This document shows positions 16,914 to 26,999 of a DNA stretch of 54,483 nt, one piece after another. The notes below the pieces were generated by a model, which worked only from the letters and a program-made list of their open reading frames with translations, was not told where the DNA came from and did no database searches. The stretch is from Pseudorhodoferax aquiterrae. GTDB taxonomy: Bacteria; Pseudomonadota; Gammaproteobacteria; Burkholderiales; Burkholderiaceae_C. Position numbers and translations under genes: made by a program. Position 1 is the stretch's first letter, and each line of letters begins with the position of its first letter. The stretch is taken from the NCBI RefSeq assembly GCF_014652235.1, contig NZ_BMYK01000035.1, forward strand, positions 1-54,483. Reading direction: 5' to 3'.

Positions 16914-17879
16914 TCAGTCCAGCTTGGCGCCGGAGGCCTTCACCGCGGCAGCCCAGCGCGGCATCTCGGCCGCCAGGAACTTGCCGAAGTCCGCGCTGCC
17001 CAGGTAGGCCGGGTCGGCGCCCTGCGCCACCATGCGGCTCCTCACCTCGGGGTTGTTCAGCACCTGGCCGAAGGCATCGCTGAGCTTGGCCGTCACGTCG
17101 GCCGGCAGCCCGGCCGGCGCCAGGAAGCCGTAGAAACCCACGACCTCGAAGCCCTTGAAGCCGGACTCGATCACGGTGGGCACCTCGGGCAGCGCCGGGT
17201 TGCGCTCGCGGCTCGTCACGGCCAGCGCGCGCACCTTGCCCTGCTTGGCGTAGGCCGCCGCCTGCGGGATGGATTCGGCCATGAACTGCACCTGCCCGGC
17301 CATGAGGTCGGTGAAGGCCGGCGCGCTGCCGCGGTAGGGGATGTGGACCATGAACAGCCCGGCCGCGTTCTTGAACATCTCGGGCACCAGGTGGCTGATG
17401 CCGCCGTTGCCGGCCGAGCCGTAGTTGACCTGGCCGGGCTTGGCTTTCGCATAGTCGGCGAACTCCTTGAGCGTCTTGACGGGCAGCTGCGGCGTGACCA
17501 GCAGGGCCAGCGGTTGCATGGCCGTGCGCGCGATCGGAGTGAAGTCCTTGAGCGTGGCGTAGGGCAGGCGGCTGTACAGCGCCGGGTTGATGACCATCAC
17601 GCCGGTGTTGGCCAGCATCAGCGTGTAGCCGTCGGCGGGCGCCTTCATGACGTCCTGCGCCCCCACGGTGCCGCCCGCGCCGGACTTGTAGTCGACCACG
17701 ATGGGCTGGCCCAGCACCGCCTGCAGCTTGTCGGCCAAGAGGCGCGCATGCTGGTCCAGCGGGCCGCCGGCCGGAAAGCCGATCACGATGCGGATGGGTT
17801 TTTCGGGGAAGGCGGCCTGGGCCAGCGGGGCCAGGGCCAGCAGCGCGCAGGCGGCCAGATGTCGCAGGGTCTTGGGCAT
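16914..17879 (-). CDS. Bug/TctC-family tripartite tricarboxylate receptor
   Basis: This 321-residue periplasmic binding protein has a signal peptide (cleavage after AQA, residue 22) and the classic Bug pattern: [40 protein letters not shown], and [18 protein letters not shown]. Such proteins are hugely expanded in Burkholderiales and bind carboxylates and other small metabolites, often without adjacent TctAB membrane genes, as here. It is divergent from the 8-oxoguanine-deaminase-like gene over a 181-base region (17880-18060) in which I see no clear operator. Confidence 0.9.
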   Translation of the reverse strand: MPKTLRHLAACALLALAPLAQAAFPEKPIRIVIGFPAGGPLDQHARLLADKLQAVLGQPIVVDYKSGAGGTVGAQDVMKAPADGYTLMLANTGVMVINPALYSRLPYATLKDFTPIARTAMQPLALLVTPQLPVKTLKEFADYAKAKPGQVNYGSAGNGGISHLVPEMFKNAAGLFMVHIPYRGSAPAFTDLMAGQVQFMAESIPQAAAYAKQGKVRALAVTSRERNPALPEVPTVIESGFKGFEVVGFYGFLAPAGLPADVTAKLSDAFGQVLNNPEVRSRMVAQGADPAYLGSADFGKFLAAEMPRWAAAVKASGAKLD

Positions 17880-18060
17880 GGGGGGAGTCTCCTCTTCGCG
17901 GATGCGGAGCGGCCATCATAGGACCGCCCTCCTCCGTTCCAACGCACGGCATGGCGGACCGACGCGCGGCCGGACGATCTGTCGCAGCACGGGCCCGCCC
18001 GGCACAACGGTTGCTATCCTGCCGCTTCAACCCGCCGCGGCCGTGCGCTGCTCCAAACCC

Positions 18061-19470
18061 ATGCCCAATGAAGCCCCCCTCCTGATCCTGCGCCATGCCG
18101 ACGTGCTGGTGACCATGGACGATGCGCGCCGCGAGATCGCGGACGGCGCCGTCGTGGTGCAGGGCCCGGCGATTGCCTGGGTCGGCCCCAGCGACGCGCT
18201 GCCGGCGCCCTATGCCCAGGCGCTGGCCGCGGGCCGCGCCGAGGCCATCGACCTGCACGGCCATGTGCTGATGCCGGGGCTGGTCAACACCCACCACCAC
18301 ATGTACCAGAGCCTCACGCGCGCGGTGCCCGAGGCGCAGGACGCCGAGCTGTTCGGCTGGCTCGGCAGCCTGTACCCGCTGTGGGCCCGGCTCACGCCCG
18401 AGATGGTCCACGTGTCGGCCAAGACGGCGATGGCCGAGCTGCTGCTGTCGGGCTGCACCACCACCAGCGACCACCTGTACCTGTATCCCAACGGCAGCCG
18501 GCTCGAGGATGCGATCGAGGCCGCCGCGGCCATGGGCATGCGCTTTCACGCCGCGCGCGGCAGCATGAGCGTGGGCCGCAGTGCCGGCGGGCTGCCGCCC
18601 GACGAGGTGGTCGAGCGCGAGGACGCGATCCTGGCCGACAGCCAGCGCCTGATCGAGCGCTGGCACGACCCGGCGCGCCACGCCATGCTGCGCATCGTGC
18701 TGGCGCCCTGCTCGCCGTTCTCGGTTTCGCGCGACCTCATGCGCGCCTCGGCCGAACTCGCGCGCGCCACCGGCGTCTCGCTGCACACCCACCTGGCCGA
18801 GAACGACAACGACATCGCCTACTCGCGCGAGAAGTTCGGCATGACGCCGGCCGAGTACGCCGAGGACCTCGGCTGGGTCGGCCGCGACGTCTGGCATGCG
18901 CACTGTGTCAAGCTGGACGAAGCCGGCATCCGGCTGTTCGGCCGCACCGGCACCGGCGTGGCGCACTGCCCCTGCAGCAACATGCGGCTGGCCTCGGGCA
19001 TCGCGCCCGTGGGCGCCATGCGCCGCGCCGGCGTGCCGGTGGGCCTGGGCGTGGACGGCAGCGCCAGCAACGACGGCGCCCACCTGCTGGGCGAGGCGCG
19101 CCAGGCGTTGCTGCTGGCGCGCGTGGGCTTCGGCCCGGCCGCGATGACGGCGCGCGAGGCGCTGGAGATCGCCACGCGTGGCGGCGCCCAGGTGCTGGGC
19201 CGCGACGACATCGGCGCGCTGGCGCCCGGCATGTCGGCCGACCTCGTGGCCTTCGACCTGCGCGGCGTGGGCCATGCCGGCGCCGGCCACGATTCGGTGG
19301 CGGCGCTGGTGTTCTGCCAGCCGGCCAACGCCGCGCTGTCGGTCATCAACGGCCGCGTGCGCGTGCAGGGCGGGCACCTGGTGGACTGCGAACTGGCACC
19401 GCTGCTGGCGCGCCACCGCGCGCTCGCGCAGCAGCTGGTCGAGGCGGCGCGGCATCCGCACACCGCCTAG
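18061..19470 (+). CDS. 8-oxoguanine deaminase-like amidohydrolase
   Basis: This 469-residue metal-dependent hydrolase of the TrzN/AtzB/SsnA branch has the HxH metal site in NTHHHMYQ (His78 and His80), further ligands in HTHLAEND and VWHAHCVKL, and the terminal Asp in GVDGSASND. These features are those of bacterial 8-oxoguanine deaminases, which convert 8-oxoguanine to urate; hydroxyatrazine ethylaminohydrolase-type annotations arise from the same family. ATG 18061 fits the family start, although the frame is open upstream. The divergent Bug protein could supply a purine-like substrate, which is inference. Confidence 0.82.
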   Translation: MPNEAPLLILRHADVLVTMDDARREIADGAVVVQGPAIAWVGPSDALPAPYAQALAAGRAEAIDLHGHVLMPGLVNTHHHMYQSLTRAVPEAQDAELFGWLGSLYPLWARLTPEMVHVSAKTAMAELLLSGCTTTSDHLYLYPNGSRLEDAIEAAAAMGMRFHAARGSMSVGRSAGGLPPDEVVEREDAILADSQRLIERWHDPARHAMLRIVLAPCSPFSVSRDLMRASAELARATGVSLHTHLAENDNDIAYSREKFGMTPAEYAEDLGWVGRDVWHAHCVKLDEAGIRLFGRTGTGVAHCPCSNMRLASGIAPVGAMRRAGVPVGLGVDGSASNDGAHLLGEARQALLLARVGFGPAAMTAREALEIATRGGAQVLGRDDIGALAPGMSADLVAFDLRGVGHAGAGHDSVAALVFCQPANAALSVINGRVRVQGGHLVDCELAPLLARHRALAQQLVEAARHPHTA

Positions 19471-19515
19471 CCGCCCGCGCCGCTATGCTGCGGGGCTTCG
19501 CAGCAGGAGACCCCC

Positions 19516-20304
19516 ATGAGCATCCGTGTCGGCATCGGTGGCTGGACCTTCGAACCCTGGCGCAACAACTTCTTCCCGGCCGGGCTGCCGCACAGCCAGG
19601 AGTTGCACTTCGCGAGCCGCGCCGTGACGGCCATCGAGATCAACGGCACCTACTACAGCACGATGACGCCCAAGAGCTTCGCGCGCTGGCACGACGAGAC
19701 GCCCGAGGACTTCGTGTTCTCGCTCAAGGCCAACCGCTTCGCGACCAACCGGCGCGTGCTGGCCGACGCGGGCGAGTCCATCACGCGCTTCGTCGAGAGC
19801 GGTCTGTCCGAACTCGGCAACAAGCTCGGCCCCATCGTCTGGCAGTTCGCGCCGACCAAGCCCTTCGATGCGCAGGATTTCGAGGCCTTCCTCGCACTGC
19901 TGCCCAAGGCCGTGGACGGCCGCGCGCTGCGCCATGTGCTGGACGTGCGGCATCCCAGCTTCATGGTCCCGGCCTACCTCGCGCTGGCGCGGCGCTACGG
20001 CTGCGCGACCGTGTTCGCGGACTCCGACAAGTACCCCAGCTTTGCCGACGTGACGGGCGACTTCGTCTATGCGCGGCTCATGCGCAGCCAGGCCGAGTGC
20101 CCGACCGGCTACGAAGCCGAGACGCTGGACCGCTGGGCCGACGTGGCGCGCGACTGGGCGCGGGGCGCGACGCCGGCCGGCGCGCCGCTCGTGGAACCGG
20201 CCCAGGACAGCGGCCAGGCCCGCGAGGTCTTCGTGTTCTTCATCAACGGCGCCAAGGAGCGCGCGCCGGCCGCGGCGCAGGCGCTGTTGGCCCGACTGCG
20301 GTGA
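19516..20304 (+). CDS. DUF72 domain protein
   Basis: The 262-residue protein is a DUF72/YecE family member, an apparent TIM-barrel: it opens with VGIGGWTFEPWRNNFFPAGL, followed by the family's EINGTYYS and WHDETPEDFVFSLKANRF. The function of the family is not established. AGGAGA precedes the ATG by 6 bases. It lies 45 bases after the amidohydrolase and may share its transcript. Confidence 0.85.
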   Translation: MSIRVGIGGWTFEPWRNNFFPAGLPHSQELHFASRAVTAIEINGTYYSTMTPKSFARWHDETPEDFVFSLKANRFATNRRVLADAGESITRFVESGLSELGNKLGPIVWQFAPTKPFDAQDFEAFLALLPKAVDGRALRHVLDVRHPSFMVPAYLALARRYGCATVFADSDKYPSFADVTGDFVYARLMRSQAECPTGYEAETLDRWADVARDWARGATPAGAPLVEPAQDSGQAREVFVFFINGAKERAPAAAQALLARLR

Positions 20305-20357
20305 CCCGTCCCAACCGCCTTAAAATACCCACCTCGTAAAACTCTTGGGAGTGCAGC

Positions 20358-20594
20358 GTGGCAGCAGTCCTCATCTCTACCAAGGGGCAGGTGGTCTTGC
20401 CGGTATCGGTGCGCAAGGCATTGGGGCTCAAGCCCGGTATGCGCGTGAACATCGAAGTGGAGGGCAAGGCCGCACGTCTCACGCCAGCGCCGGCAAAGGC
20501 CGCCGCCACGCTGGAGGACGTGCAGGCCATCCTGCGCTACGACGGTCCCCGTGTCCCCATCGACAAGATGCGCGTCACCGGCTACGAAGACTGA
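20358..20594 (+). CDS. AbrB/MazE-type antitoxin
   Basis: This 78-residue protein begins with a GTG and has a SpoVT/AbrB swapped-hairpin DNA-binding fold: LISTKGQVVLPVSVRKALGLKPGMRVNIEVEG runs over residues 5-36. The C-terminal tail should bind and inhibit the PIN toxin encoded 3 bases downstream, and the complex should repress its own promoter. The alternative ATG choices are all internal to the fold, so GTG 20358 is preferred. Confidence 0.87.
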   Translation: MAAVLISTKGQVVLPVSVRKALGLKPGMRVNIEVEGKAARLTPAPAKAAATLEDVQAILRYDGPRVPIDKMRVTGYED

Positions 20595-20597
20595 GCC

Positions 20598-20993
20598 ATG
20601 CGTGCAGTCGACACGAACGTGCTGGTGCGCGCATTCGTCCGGGACGACCCTGCGCAAGCCGCGCGCGCCCAGGCGCTGCTGCGCGCGCAGCAGGTGTTCG
20701 TACCGGTGACGGTGGTGCTCGAGCTGGAATGGGTGCTGCGCTCACGCTATGGCTTCGCCCGGGACGTCATCGCGGCGGCCCTGACGATGATCGCCTCGCT
20801 GGAGAACGCCGTCATCGGCGAACGCGATGCCGTGCTCGCAGCGACGGCCCATCTGGCGCAGGGATGGGACTTCGCCGACGCACTGCACCATGCGCTGTCT
20901 GCGGGATGCGATGGTTTTGCCACCTTCGACAACGCATTGGTGAAGCGTGCCGGCCGCCTGCCGGATGCCTCGCCCGCGGTGGTCCCCGTCTGA
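20598..20993 (+). CDS. PIN-domain toxin (VapC-like)
   Basis: The 131-residue protein is a PIN-domain ribonuclease toxin. Acidic metal-binding residues are visible: Asp5 in AVDTNVLVR, Glu42 in LELEW, Asp91/Asp94 in DFADALH and Asp111 in FATFDNAL. It follows the AbrB-type antitoxin by 3 bases, the standard antitoxin-toxin order. RNA cleavage, probably of tRNA or rRNA, is the family activity; the target is unknown. Confidence 0.88.
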   Translation: MRAVDTNVLVRAFVRDDPAQAARAQALLRAQQVFVPVTVVLELEWVLRSRYGFARDVIAAALTMIASLENAVIGERDAVLAATAHLAQGWDFADALHHALSAGCDGFATFDNALVKRAGRLPDASPAVVPV

Positions 20994-21095
20994 GCGCCGC
21001 ATGAACGACCGAAGCGCCAACCCATTGCTCCGCTGGGCCGACGTCGCGCACGCGCCGGCCGCGGCGCGGGCGCCGATCACGCGGCTCTGAAGCGC

Positions 21096-22115
21096 ATGCC
21101 CGTCGAACGCAAGCGTTCCGCCACGATCCGCGATGTGGCCAAGGCCGCCGCGGTCTCGACCGCCACGGTCTCCAAATTCGTCAACGGCAGCCAGCGCTTC
21201 TCGGCCGACGTGGAGGCGCGCGTCACGCGCGCCGTGCAGGAGCTGGGCTGGTCGCTGAACCCCATGGCGCGCAGCATCACGACGGGCCAGACCGGCAACA
21301 TCGGCATCGTCATCCTGGACATCCGCAACCCGCACTTCACGAGCATGGTCAAGGGCGCGGCGCGCGGCGCGGCCGCCGCCGGCCTGAACCTGATCGTGGC
21401 CGACGCGGCCGAGAGCAAGGCCCCCGAGCTCGCCGTGCTGCGCGCGCTGGCGCGTCGGGTCGACGGGCTAATCGTCAGCGCGCGCCTGCCCGAGCCCGTG
21501 CTGCAGGCGCTGTACGACAGCGGCACGCCCGTGGTGTTCTACGGCGGGCCGCCGCCGCACCCGGCCTACCACAGCGTGTGCTGCGACAACCGGCTGGCCG
21601 GCCGCATGCTGGGCAGGCATCTGCGCGACCGCGGCCACCGGCGCATCGGCTACCTCGGCTTTCCGACGGCGCCCTGGAGCGCCGAGCGCTGGCAAGGCGT
21701 GCAGGACGCCTTTGCGGGCGAGGACGCGCACTTCATCGCGCACGAGGCCACGGCACCGGTCGCGGCCGAGGGCGAGCGCCTGGCCTCGCTGGTACTGCTG
21801 TCGGGCGAGCGGCCCGATGCCGTGGTCGCCTTCAACGACCTGCTGGCCCTGGGCCTGCTCGCCGAAGCCCGGGCGCTGGGCGTGCGCGTGCCCGAGCAGG
21901 TGGCCGTGGCCGGCTTCGACAACATCGACTACGGCCGCCTGGGCAGCCCGGCGCTGACCAGCGTGGACATGGCCAGCGAAGCCGTGGGCGAGACCGCCAT
22001 GCAGCGCCTGGCCGAACTCGTCCAGGGCGCCCCCCGACCGCCGGACCAGCACGCCCACGTGCTGACCTGTCGGCTCGTGGTGCGCGAATCCACGGCGCGC
22101 TCTTCCCCCGGGTAA
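21096..22115 (+). CDS. LacI-family transcriptional regulator
   Basis: The 339-residue protein has a LacI helix-turn-helix at residues 6-30 (TIRDVAKAAAVSTATVSKFVNG), a hinge helix (RSITTGQTGNIGIVI follows), and a periplasmic-binding-type effector domain with a C-terminal sugar-binding pattern. It is followed by a 7-bp hairpin (22120-22142, CAGGGTC with GACCCTG) and then by the operators of a second LacI gene. It may sense a sugar related to the GH3 enzyme 1.2 kb downstream; this is inferred from neighbourhood. The 102 bases upstream show no clear palindrome. Confidence 0.9.
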   Translation: MPVERKRSATIRDVAKAAAVSTATVSKFVNGSQRFSADVEARVTRAVQELGWSLNPMARSITTGQTGNIGIVILDIRNPHFTSMVKGAARGAAAAGLNLIVADAAESKAPELAVLRALARRVDGLIVSARLPEPVLQALYDSGTPVVFYGGPPPHPAYHSVCCDNRLAGRMLGRHLRDRGHRRIGYLGFPTAPWSAERWQGVQDAFAGEDAHFIAHEATAPVAAEGERLASLVLLSGERPDAVVAFNDLLALGLLAEARALGVRVPEQVAVAGFDNIDYGRLGSPALTSVDMASEAVGETAMQRLAELVQGAPRPPDQHAHVLTCRLVVRESTARSSPG

Positions 22116-22168
22116 TTCCCAGGGTCGCTGCGCTTGACCCTGCAAATGTTATCGATCACCATCGGCGC

Positions 22169-22186
22169 AAGTTAACCGGTTAACTT
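22169..22186. promoter_or_regulatory. LacI-type operator O1, perfect 18-bp palindrome
   Basis: The sequence AAGTTAACCGGTTAACTT is a perfect 18-bp palindrome with a central CG, as LacI-family operators have. It lies upstream of the second LacI gene, and a near-copy is centred exactly 90 bp downstream, so DNA looping by a LacI-type repressor is plausible. Autoregulation is inferred. Confidence 0.75.
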
Positions 22187-22203
22187 CTCGTTGCCGGAGA
22201 CCC

Positions 22204-23283
22204 TTGTCTTGTTCCGAGGTTCCATTGACGCCCCACGCCAGCATTCCGCTGAAACAGGAAGTTAACCGGTTAATTTCCGGCATTGCCGAACCGGGACGCC
22301 AGCGCGCGACCACCGTGCTGGACGTGGCGCGCGTGGCGGGCGTCTCGGCCATGACGGTGTCGCGCGCACTGAACCAGCCGCAGCGCGTACCGGCCGCGAC
22401 GCGCCAGCGCGTGCAGGCCGCCGTCGAGGCCACGCACTACGTGCCCAACCTGCTGGCCTGCGGTCTGCGCTCGCGCCGCAGCCGGCTGGTGGCCGCCATC
22501 GTGCCGGCGCTGGACAGCACGGTGTTCGGCGAGACGGTGCAGGCGCTGACGACCACGCTGGGTGGCGCCGGCTACCAGCTGATGCTGGGCCAGAGCGGCT
22601 ATGGCGCGGCCGGCGAAGACGCGCTGTTGCAGGCCATCGTCGGCCGCCGGCCCGATGGCATCGTGCTGGTGGGCGTGGACCACAGCCCCCGGACGCGCGA
22701 GCAGTTGGCCGGCTGCGGCGTGCCCGTGGTCGAAACCTGGGATCTGACGCCCACGCCCATCGACATGCTGGTCGGCTTCTCGCATGCGGACGTGGGCGCA
22801 GCGGTCTGCCGCTTTCTCGCAGCGCGCGGGCGCCACCACCTGGCCGTGGTCAGCGGCGCGGACGCCCGCGCTGCCCGCCGCACCCAGACCTTCGTCGCCA
22901 CGGCCGAGGCACTCGGCCTGCCGGCGCCCGCACAGATCGAGGTCACGGTGCCCAGCACGCTGGGCAGCGGCCGGCAGGCGCTGCGCGGGCTGCTGGCGCA
23001 GCACGCCGCGGTGGACGGCGTGTTCTGCAGCTCCGACATGCTGGCGCTGGGCGTACTGACCGAGGCCGCGCACCAGGGCATTGCCGTGCCGGGCCGCATC
23101 GGTGTGGTCGGCTTTGGCGACCAGCCCTTCGCCGCCGACGCCGAGCCGGCGCTGTCCAGCGTGCGTGTGGACGGTGCGCGCATTGGCCGTGAGGCGGCGC
23201 TGCGCGTGGTCGGGCGGATCGCCGGCACGCCCGCACCGACGCTGGACGTGGGCTTTTCGATCGTTTCCAGGCGCTCGGCTTGA
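22204..23283 (+). CDS. LacI-family transcriptional regulator (probable GH3 regulator)
   Basis: The effector domain and the helix-turn-helix (VLDVARVAGVSAMTVSRAL, residues about 38-56 of the longest frame) are typical of the LacI/GntR group. The start is uncertain: no ATG lies before the DNA-binding domain. The longest frame uses a TTG at 22204 and would place operator O2 inside the coding sequence; GTG 22315 would start immediately at the HTH. The gene is followed 41 bases later by the GH3 lipoprotein and is probably co-transcribed with it. It most likely represses itself and that enzyme through the two palindromes. Confidence 0.85.
   Translation: MSCSEVPLTPHASIPLKQEVNRLISGIAEPGRQRATTVLDVARVAGVSAMTVSRALNQPQRVPAATRQRVQAAVEATHYVPNLLACGLRSRRSRLVAAIVPALDSTVFGETVQALTTTLGGAGYQLMLGQSGYGAAGEDALLQAIVGRRPDGIVLVGVDHSPRTREQLAGCGVPVVETWDLTPTPIDMLVGFSHADVGAAVCRFLAARGRHHLAVVSGADARAARRTQTFVATAEALGLPAPAQIEVTVPSTLGSGRQALRGLLAQHAAVDGVFCSSDMLALGVLTEAAHQGIAVPGRIGVVGFGDQPFAADAEPALSSVRVDGARIGREAALRVVGRIAGTPAPTLDVGFSIVSRRSA
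22257..22278. promoter_or_regulatory. LacI-type operator O2, 22-bp palindrome with one mismatch
   Basis: This site shares the core GTTAACCGGTTAA with O1 and extends to 22 bp of dyad symmetry (GGAA...TTCC ends) with a single mismatched pair. It overlaps the 5' end of the longest reading frame of the second LacI gene, just before the DNA-binding domain. Confidence 0.72.
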
Positions 23284-23324
23284 GACGGGCCCGCTTCCCC
23301 CTTTTCAACAACGAGGAGATACCC

Positions 23325-25901
23325 ATGACACTGCCGTCCCCCCTGCGCAAGAGCGCTGTCGCCATGGCCGTCGGCGTGGTGCTTGCCGCCGGCATCGCCG
23401 CTTGTGGCGGTGACGACGACGCGCCGCCTGAAACCGGCAATGCCTGGATGCGCCCATCCATCGTGGCCCGCCAGGCCGCCGCCGGCACCGACGCAGCCAA
23501 AGAGGCGGTGGCGAACGAGCGTGCCAGGCTGCTGCTGGCCGCGATGACGCTGGACCAGAAGATGCAGCAGCTGACCGGCGCCATGCCCGAAGTGCTGCCC
23601 GAGTTGCCCGAGTGCTACGGTGCCCGCCACGTGAGCGGCATCAAGGAACTGGACATCCCGACCTTCCGCATCACCAACGGCCCGGTCGGCCTGGGCCAGA
23701 ACGACTGCGTGTCCACCAGTGTGTACGACCAGGTCAAGGCCGGCACCAAGTCCTTCACGGCGGCCTACACGCACCCGAGTTCGGCCAAGGCCACCGCATT
23801 GCCTTCGGCATTGGGCGCTGCGGCGTCGTTCGACCCGGCCGTCGCGACGGCTTATGGCGAGGTCATCGGCGACGAGATGAACAACCTGGCGCTGCACGTC
23901 TTCGAAGCGCCCGGTGTGAACATGGCGCGCCTGCCCGTGCTGGGACGCAACTTCGAGTACTTCGGCGAAGACCCTTACCTCACGGGCGTCATGGGCGTGG
24001 CCGAGGTCAAGGCTGTGCAGAGCAAAGGCTTGATCGGCATGCCCAAGCACTACCTGGCCAATGAGCAGGAAACCAACCGCCAGAAGATCCAGACCAACGT
24101 CGATCCGCAGGTGCTCCGCGAGATCTACATGCTGCCCTTCGAGATGACGGTCAGGGACGGCAAGGCCGCGTCCGTCATGTGCGCCTACAACTACGTGAAC
24201 GGCGTGCACTCCTGCGAGAACGACGAGCTGTTGAACAAGGTGCTGCGCGACGACTGGGGCTTCACGGGCTACGTTCAATCCGACTTCTTCTCGATCAAGA
24301 GCACCGCCAGCACCCTGCGCAATGGTTTGGACCACGAGATGCCGATCCCGCAGTTCTGGAGCAAGGCCAACCTCACCAAGGCCCTGGCTGAAGGCAGCAT
24401 CACGGTCGCGATGATCGACAAGGCGCTGGAACGGCGCTACACACAGAGCTTCAAGTGGGGCATCTTCGACCGCCCGCTCAAACAGACGGCAATCGATTTC
24501 GCCGGCCACGGCCAACGCGCGCGCGCCATCGGCACCGACTCGGCCGTGCTGCTGCAGAACAACGGCGCACTGCCGATCGCTGCCGACGTGGCCAAGCTGG
24601 TCGTGGTCGGCAAGGCCACGCAGGTCTACGCGCAGCAGGCCGTGGCGGGCGGCGCCATGGTCGGGCAACCCATGGGCGCCGGCGGCGGCAGCTCGGACGT
24701 GGTGCCCACCTACACGGTGGCGCCTGTCGAGGGCATCAAGGAGGCGTTGAAGGGCCTGGGCAACACGGGCGCCGTGGTGCAGTTGATCCTGGTGGACGAT
24801 GCCAACGCGAGCGCCACCATCGATGGCGTCGCCGTGAGCTTCGCCCAGGCCTTGGCTACCGCAGCGGCCGCAGACGCCGTCGTACTCATGGCCGGCACGA
24901 TCTCTGAAGAAGGAGCCGACCGCGCCACCACGGCGGACGGCAGCTCGCTGTCCTCGCTGGCGATACCGCTGGCACCGGGCGCCAGCGCGGCCGACGGCAG
25001 CAGCCTGGACTGGTATGCGCCGGTTTCGCTGACCTCCCCCGCCACGGCCAGCGGCACCAACGGCGTGAAGAACAGCAACACGGTGGCGATGATCAAGGCC
25101 GTCATGGGCGCCACATCGACCACCGGCAAATCCATGGTGCAAAAAACCGCGCTGGTGCTCAAGGACAACGCGGGCGTGGCCATGGACCCGGCCCTCGTCG
25201 GCACCGGCGGCCCGGCAATCCTGGAGGTGTGGTTCCCGGGCCAGGAGGACGGCAACATCGTCGCCGACCTGCTGTTCGGCAAGAAGAACCCCTCGGGCAA
25301 GCTGCCGGTGACCTTCCCGTACGCCGGCCGCGGCTTCCTGGACCATGTGACGGCGGCGCAGTTCCCCGGCGAGGTCAGCGCAGACGGCAAGACGCAGACC
25401 GTCACCTACTCCGAGCAACTGCACATGGGCTACCGCTGGTACGACGCCAACGTCAGCGGCCAGTGCGCCGTGGTCGCCGGCACCAACCCCTGCGTGGCCT
25501 TCCCGTTCGGCCATGGCCTGTCGTACACGCGCTTTGGCGTCGCCAACGCCAGCGTGACCACCGCCGGCGGCGGCTACCAGGTCAAGGCGCGCGTGAGCAA
25601 CATCGGCGCCACGGCGGGCGCCGAGGTCGTGCAGGTCTACCTGGCGCTGCCGGCCTCGGCCAGCAGCGTCGGTGCACCGCAACCGCCCAAGCGGCTGGTC
25701 GGTTTCCAGAAGGTGCAGCTCGCACCGGCCGCCAGCCAGGAAGTCACGATCACGGTCGACCCGAACGCCAGCAACCATCCCTTGAGCGTGTGGAACCAGG
25801 CCAGCCGCAGCTGGACCGTGCCGGCCGGCCAGTACACGGTCTACGTGGGCCGCTCGTCGGCACCCAAGGATCTGGTGCAGGCGGGCAGCTTCACGCGCTA
25901 G
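23325..25901 (+). CDS. glycoside hydrolase family 3 lipoprotein (beta-glucosidase-like)
   Basis: The 858-residue protein has a lipoprotein signal with the acylated Cys27 (IAAC-GGDDD). GH3 hallmarks follow: [12 protein letters not shown] (from Lys241), the nucleophile Asp320 in GYVQSDFF, and a probable acid/base in SEEGADR near residue 528, then the (alpha/beta)6 sandwich domain and a C-terminal fibronectin-III-like domain with [11 protein letters not shown]. It should hydrolyse beta-glucosides or xylosides at the periplasmic or outer-membrane face. The frame is open a few codons upstream, but ATG 23325 follows an AGGAGA site. Adjacent LacI regulators support sugar-responsive control. No sugar transporter is adjacent except a NodIJ-like exporter. 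Confidence 0.9.
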   Translation: MTLPSPLRKSAVAMAVGVVLAAGIAACGGDDDAPPETGNAWMRPSIVARQAAAGTDAAKEAVANERARLLLAAMTLDQKMQQLTGAMPEVLPELPECYGARHVSGIKELDIPTFRITNGPVGLGQNDCVSTSVYDQVKAGTKSFTAAYTHPSSAKATALPSALGAAASFDPAVATAYGEVIGDEMNNLALHVFEAPGVNMARLPVLGRNFEYFGEDPYLTGVMGVAEVKAVQSKGLIGMPKHYLANEQETNRQKIQTNVDPQVLREIYMLPFEMTVRDGKAASVMCAYNYVNGVHSCENDELLNKVLRDDWGFTGYVQSDFFSIKSTASTLRNGLDHEMPIPQFWSKANLTKALAEGSITVAMIDKALERRYTQSFKWGIFDRPLKQTAIDFAGHGQRARAIGTDSAVLLQNNGALPIAADVAKLVVVGKATQVYAQQAVAGGAMVGQPMGAGGGSSDVVPTYTVAPVEGIKEALKGLGNTGAVVQLILVDDANASATIDGVAVSFAQALATAAAADAVVLMAGTISEEGADRATTADGSSLSSLAIPLAPGASAADGSSLDWYAPVSLTSPATASGTNGVKNSNTVAMIKAVMGATSTTGKSMVQKTALVLKDNAGVAMDPALVGTGGPAILEVWFPGQEDGNIVADLLFGKKNPSGKLPVTFPYAGRGFLDHVTAAQFPGEVSADGKTQTVTYSEQLHMGYRWYDANVSGQCAVVAGTNPCVAFPFGHGLSYTRFGVANASVTTAGGGYQVKARVSNIGATAGAEVVQVYLALPASASSVGAPQPPKRLVGFQKVQLAPAASQEVTITVDPNASNHPLSVWNQASRSWTVPAGQYTVYVGRSSAPKDLVQAGSFTR

Positions 25902-25945
25902 CGCGCAAGAGAAGGCAGGTCGTCCGGCTGTTCCACAATGCCCGC

Positions 25946-26893
25946 ATGACCTCCCCCCTGTTCGAGGCCCAGGCGCTGACCAAGCGCTATGGAGACAACA
26001 CCGTGGTCGACGACCTGTCGTTCGCGATCGCGCCGGGCGAATGCCTGGGCGTGATCGGCCCGAACGGCGCCGGCAAGACCACCACGATCCGCATGTGCCT
26101 GGGCCAGACCGCGCCCGATGCCGGCAGCATCCGCTACCACGGCGCCGGCCGGCCGCTGGCCATGCCGGCCGATGCGCTGGCCATCAAGGCCCAGCTGGGC
26201 GTGGTCGCGCAGTTCGACACGCTGGACCCGGACTTCGACTGCAGGGAGAACCTCATGGTCTACGGCCGCTACTTCGGCATGCGGCGCGACGCCATCGCCG
26301 CGCGCATCCTGAAGCTGCTGGAGTTCGCGGCGCTGACCAGCAAGGCCCACGCCAAGCCCGCCGAACTCTCGGGCGGCATGCGGCGCCGGCTGAGCCTGGC
26401 ACGCGCGCTGGTCAACGACCCGCGCCTGCTGCTGCTCGACGAACCCACGACGGGCCTGGACCCGCAGGCGCGCCATCTGATGTGGGAGCGGCTGCAGCTG
26501 CTGTTGCAGCAGGGCAAGTCCATCCTGCTGACCACCCACTTCATGGACGAGGCCGAGCGCCTGTGCTCGCGCCTGCTCGTGCTCGACCACGGCAGAAAGA
26601 TCGCCGAAGGCCAGCCACGCGCACTGATCGCCGAGCACCTGGAGCCCGACGTGGTGGAGGTCTACGGCAACGGCGCGCTCGCGCTCGCGCAGGCCGAGGA
26701 ACACGCGCCCCTGCGCGCGTTGGCCGCACGCGTGGAGGTCAGCGGCGAGACCGTGTTCTTCTACACGCGCGAGGCCAAGCCACTGCTGGACGCGCTGGGC
26801 GGCCATGGCCAGCTGCGCACGCTGCACCGGCCGGCGAATCTGGAGGATCTGTTCCTCAAGTTGACCGGACGACAAATCAGGGACGACGCGTGA
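25946..26893 (+). CDS. ABC transporter ATP-binding protein, NodI/DrrA-like
   Basis: The 315-residue ATPase has Walker [11 protein letters not shown] (near residue 40), the Q-loop in [12 protein letters not shown], the signature [15 protein letters not shown] and Walker [14 protein letters not shown], then the H-loop TTHFMDEAE. The 'AFDTLDPDF' and 'MVYGRYF' segments are those of NodI-type exporters. It pairs with the permease 106 bases downstream. The frame extends upstream in the GH3 shadow; ATG 25946 is the family start. The NodI label refers to sequence type only; nodulation is not implied. Confidence 0.9.
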   Translation: MTSPLFEAQALTKRYGDNTVVDDLSFAIAPGECLGVIGPNGAGKTTTIRMCLGQTAPDAGSIRYHGAGRPLAMPADALAIKAQLGVVAQFDTLDPDFDCRENLMVYGRYFGMRRDAIAARILKLLEFAALTSKAHAKPAELSGGMRRRLSLARALVNDPRLLLLDEPTTGLDPQARHLMWERLQLLLQQGKSILLTTHFMDEAERLCSRLLVLDHGRKIAEGQPRALIAEHLEPDVVEVYGNGALALAQAEEHAPLRALAARVEVSGETVFFYTREAKPLLDALGGHGQLRTLHRPANLEDLFLKLTGRQIRDDA

Positions 26894-26999
26894 GCGCGCA
26901 GGCGAGGGGCCCCGCCTGCGGGGATCGACCCAGCGAACGCGTCACGGTCGCCGACCACATGGACATTGCACCAACACAACCGTACGGAGGCGACGCGTG

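Noticed and set aside
22599-25778. A 1059-codon minus-strand open frame opposite LacI and GH3
   Set aside because: It has shadow composition and no recognisable domain; the plus-strand genes have full motifs.
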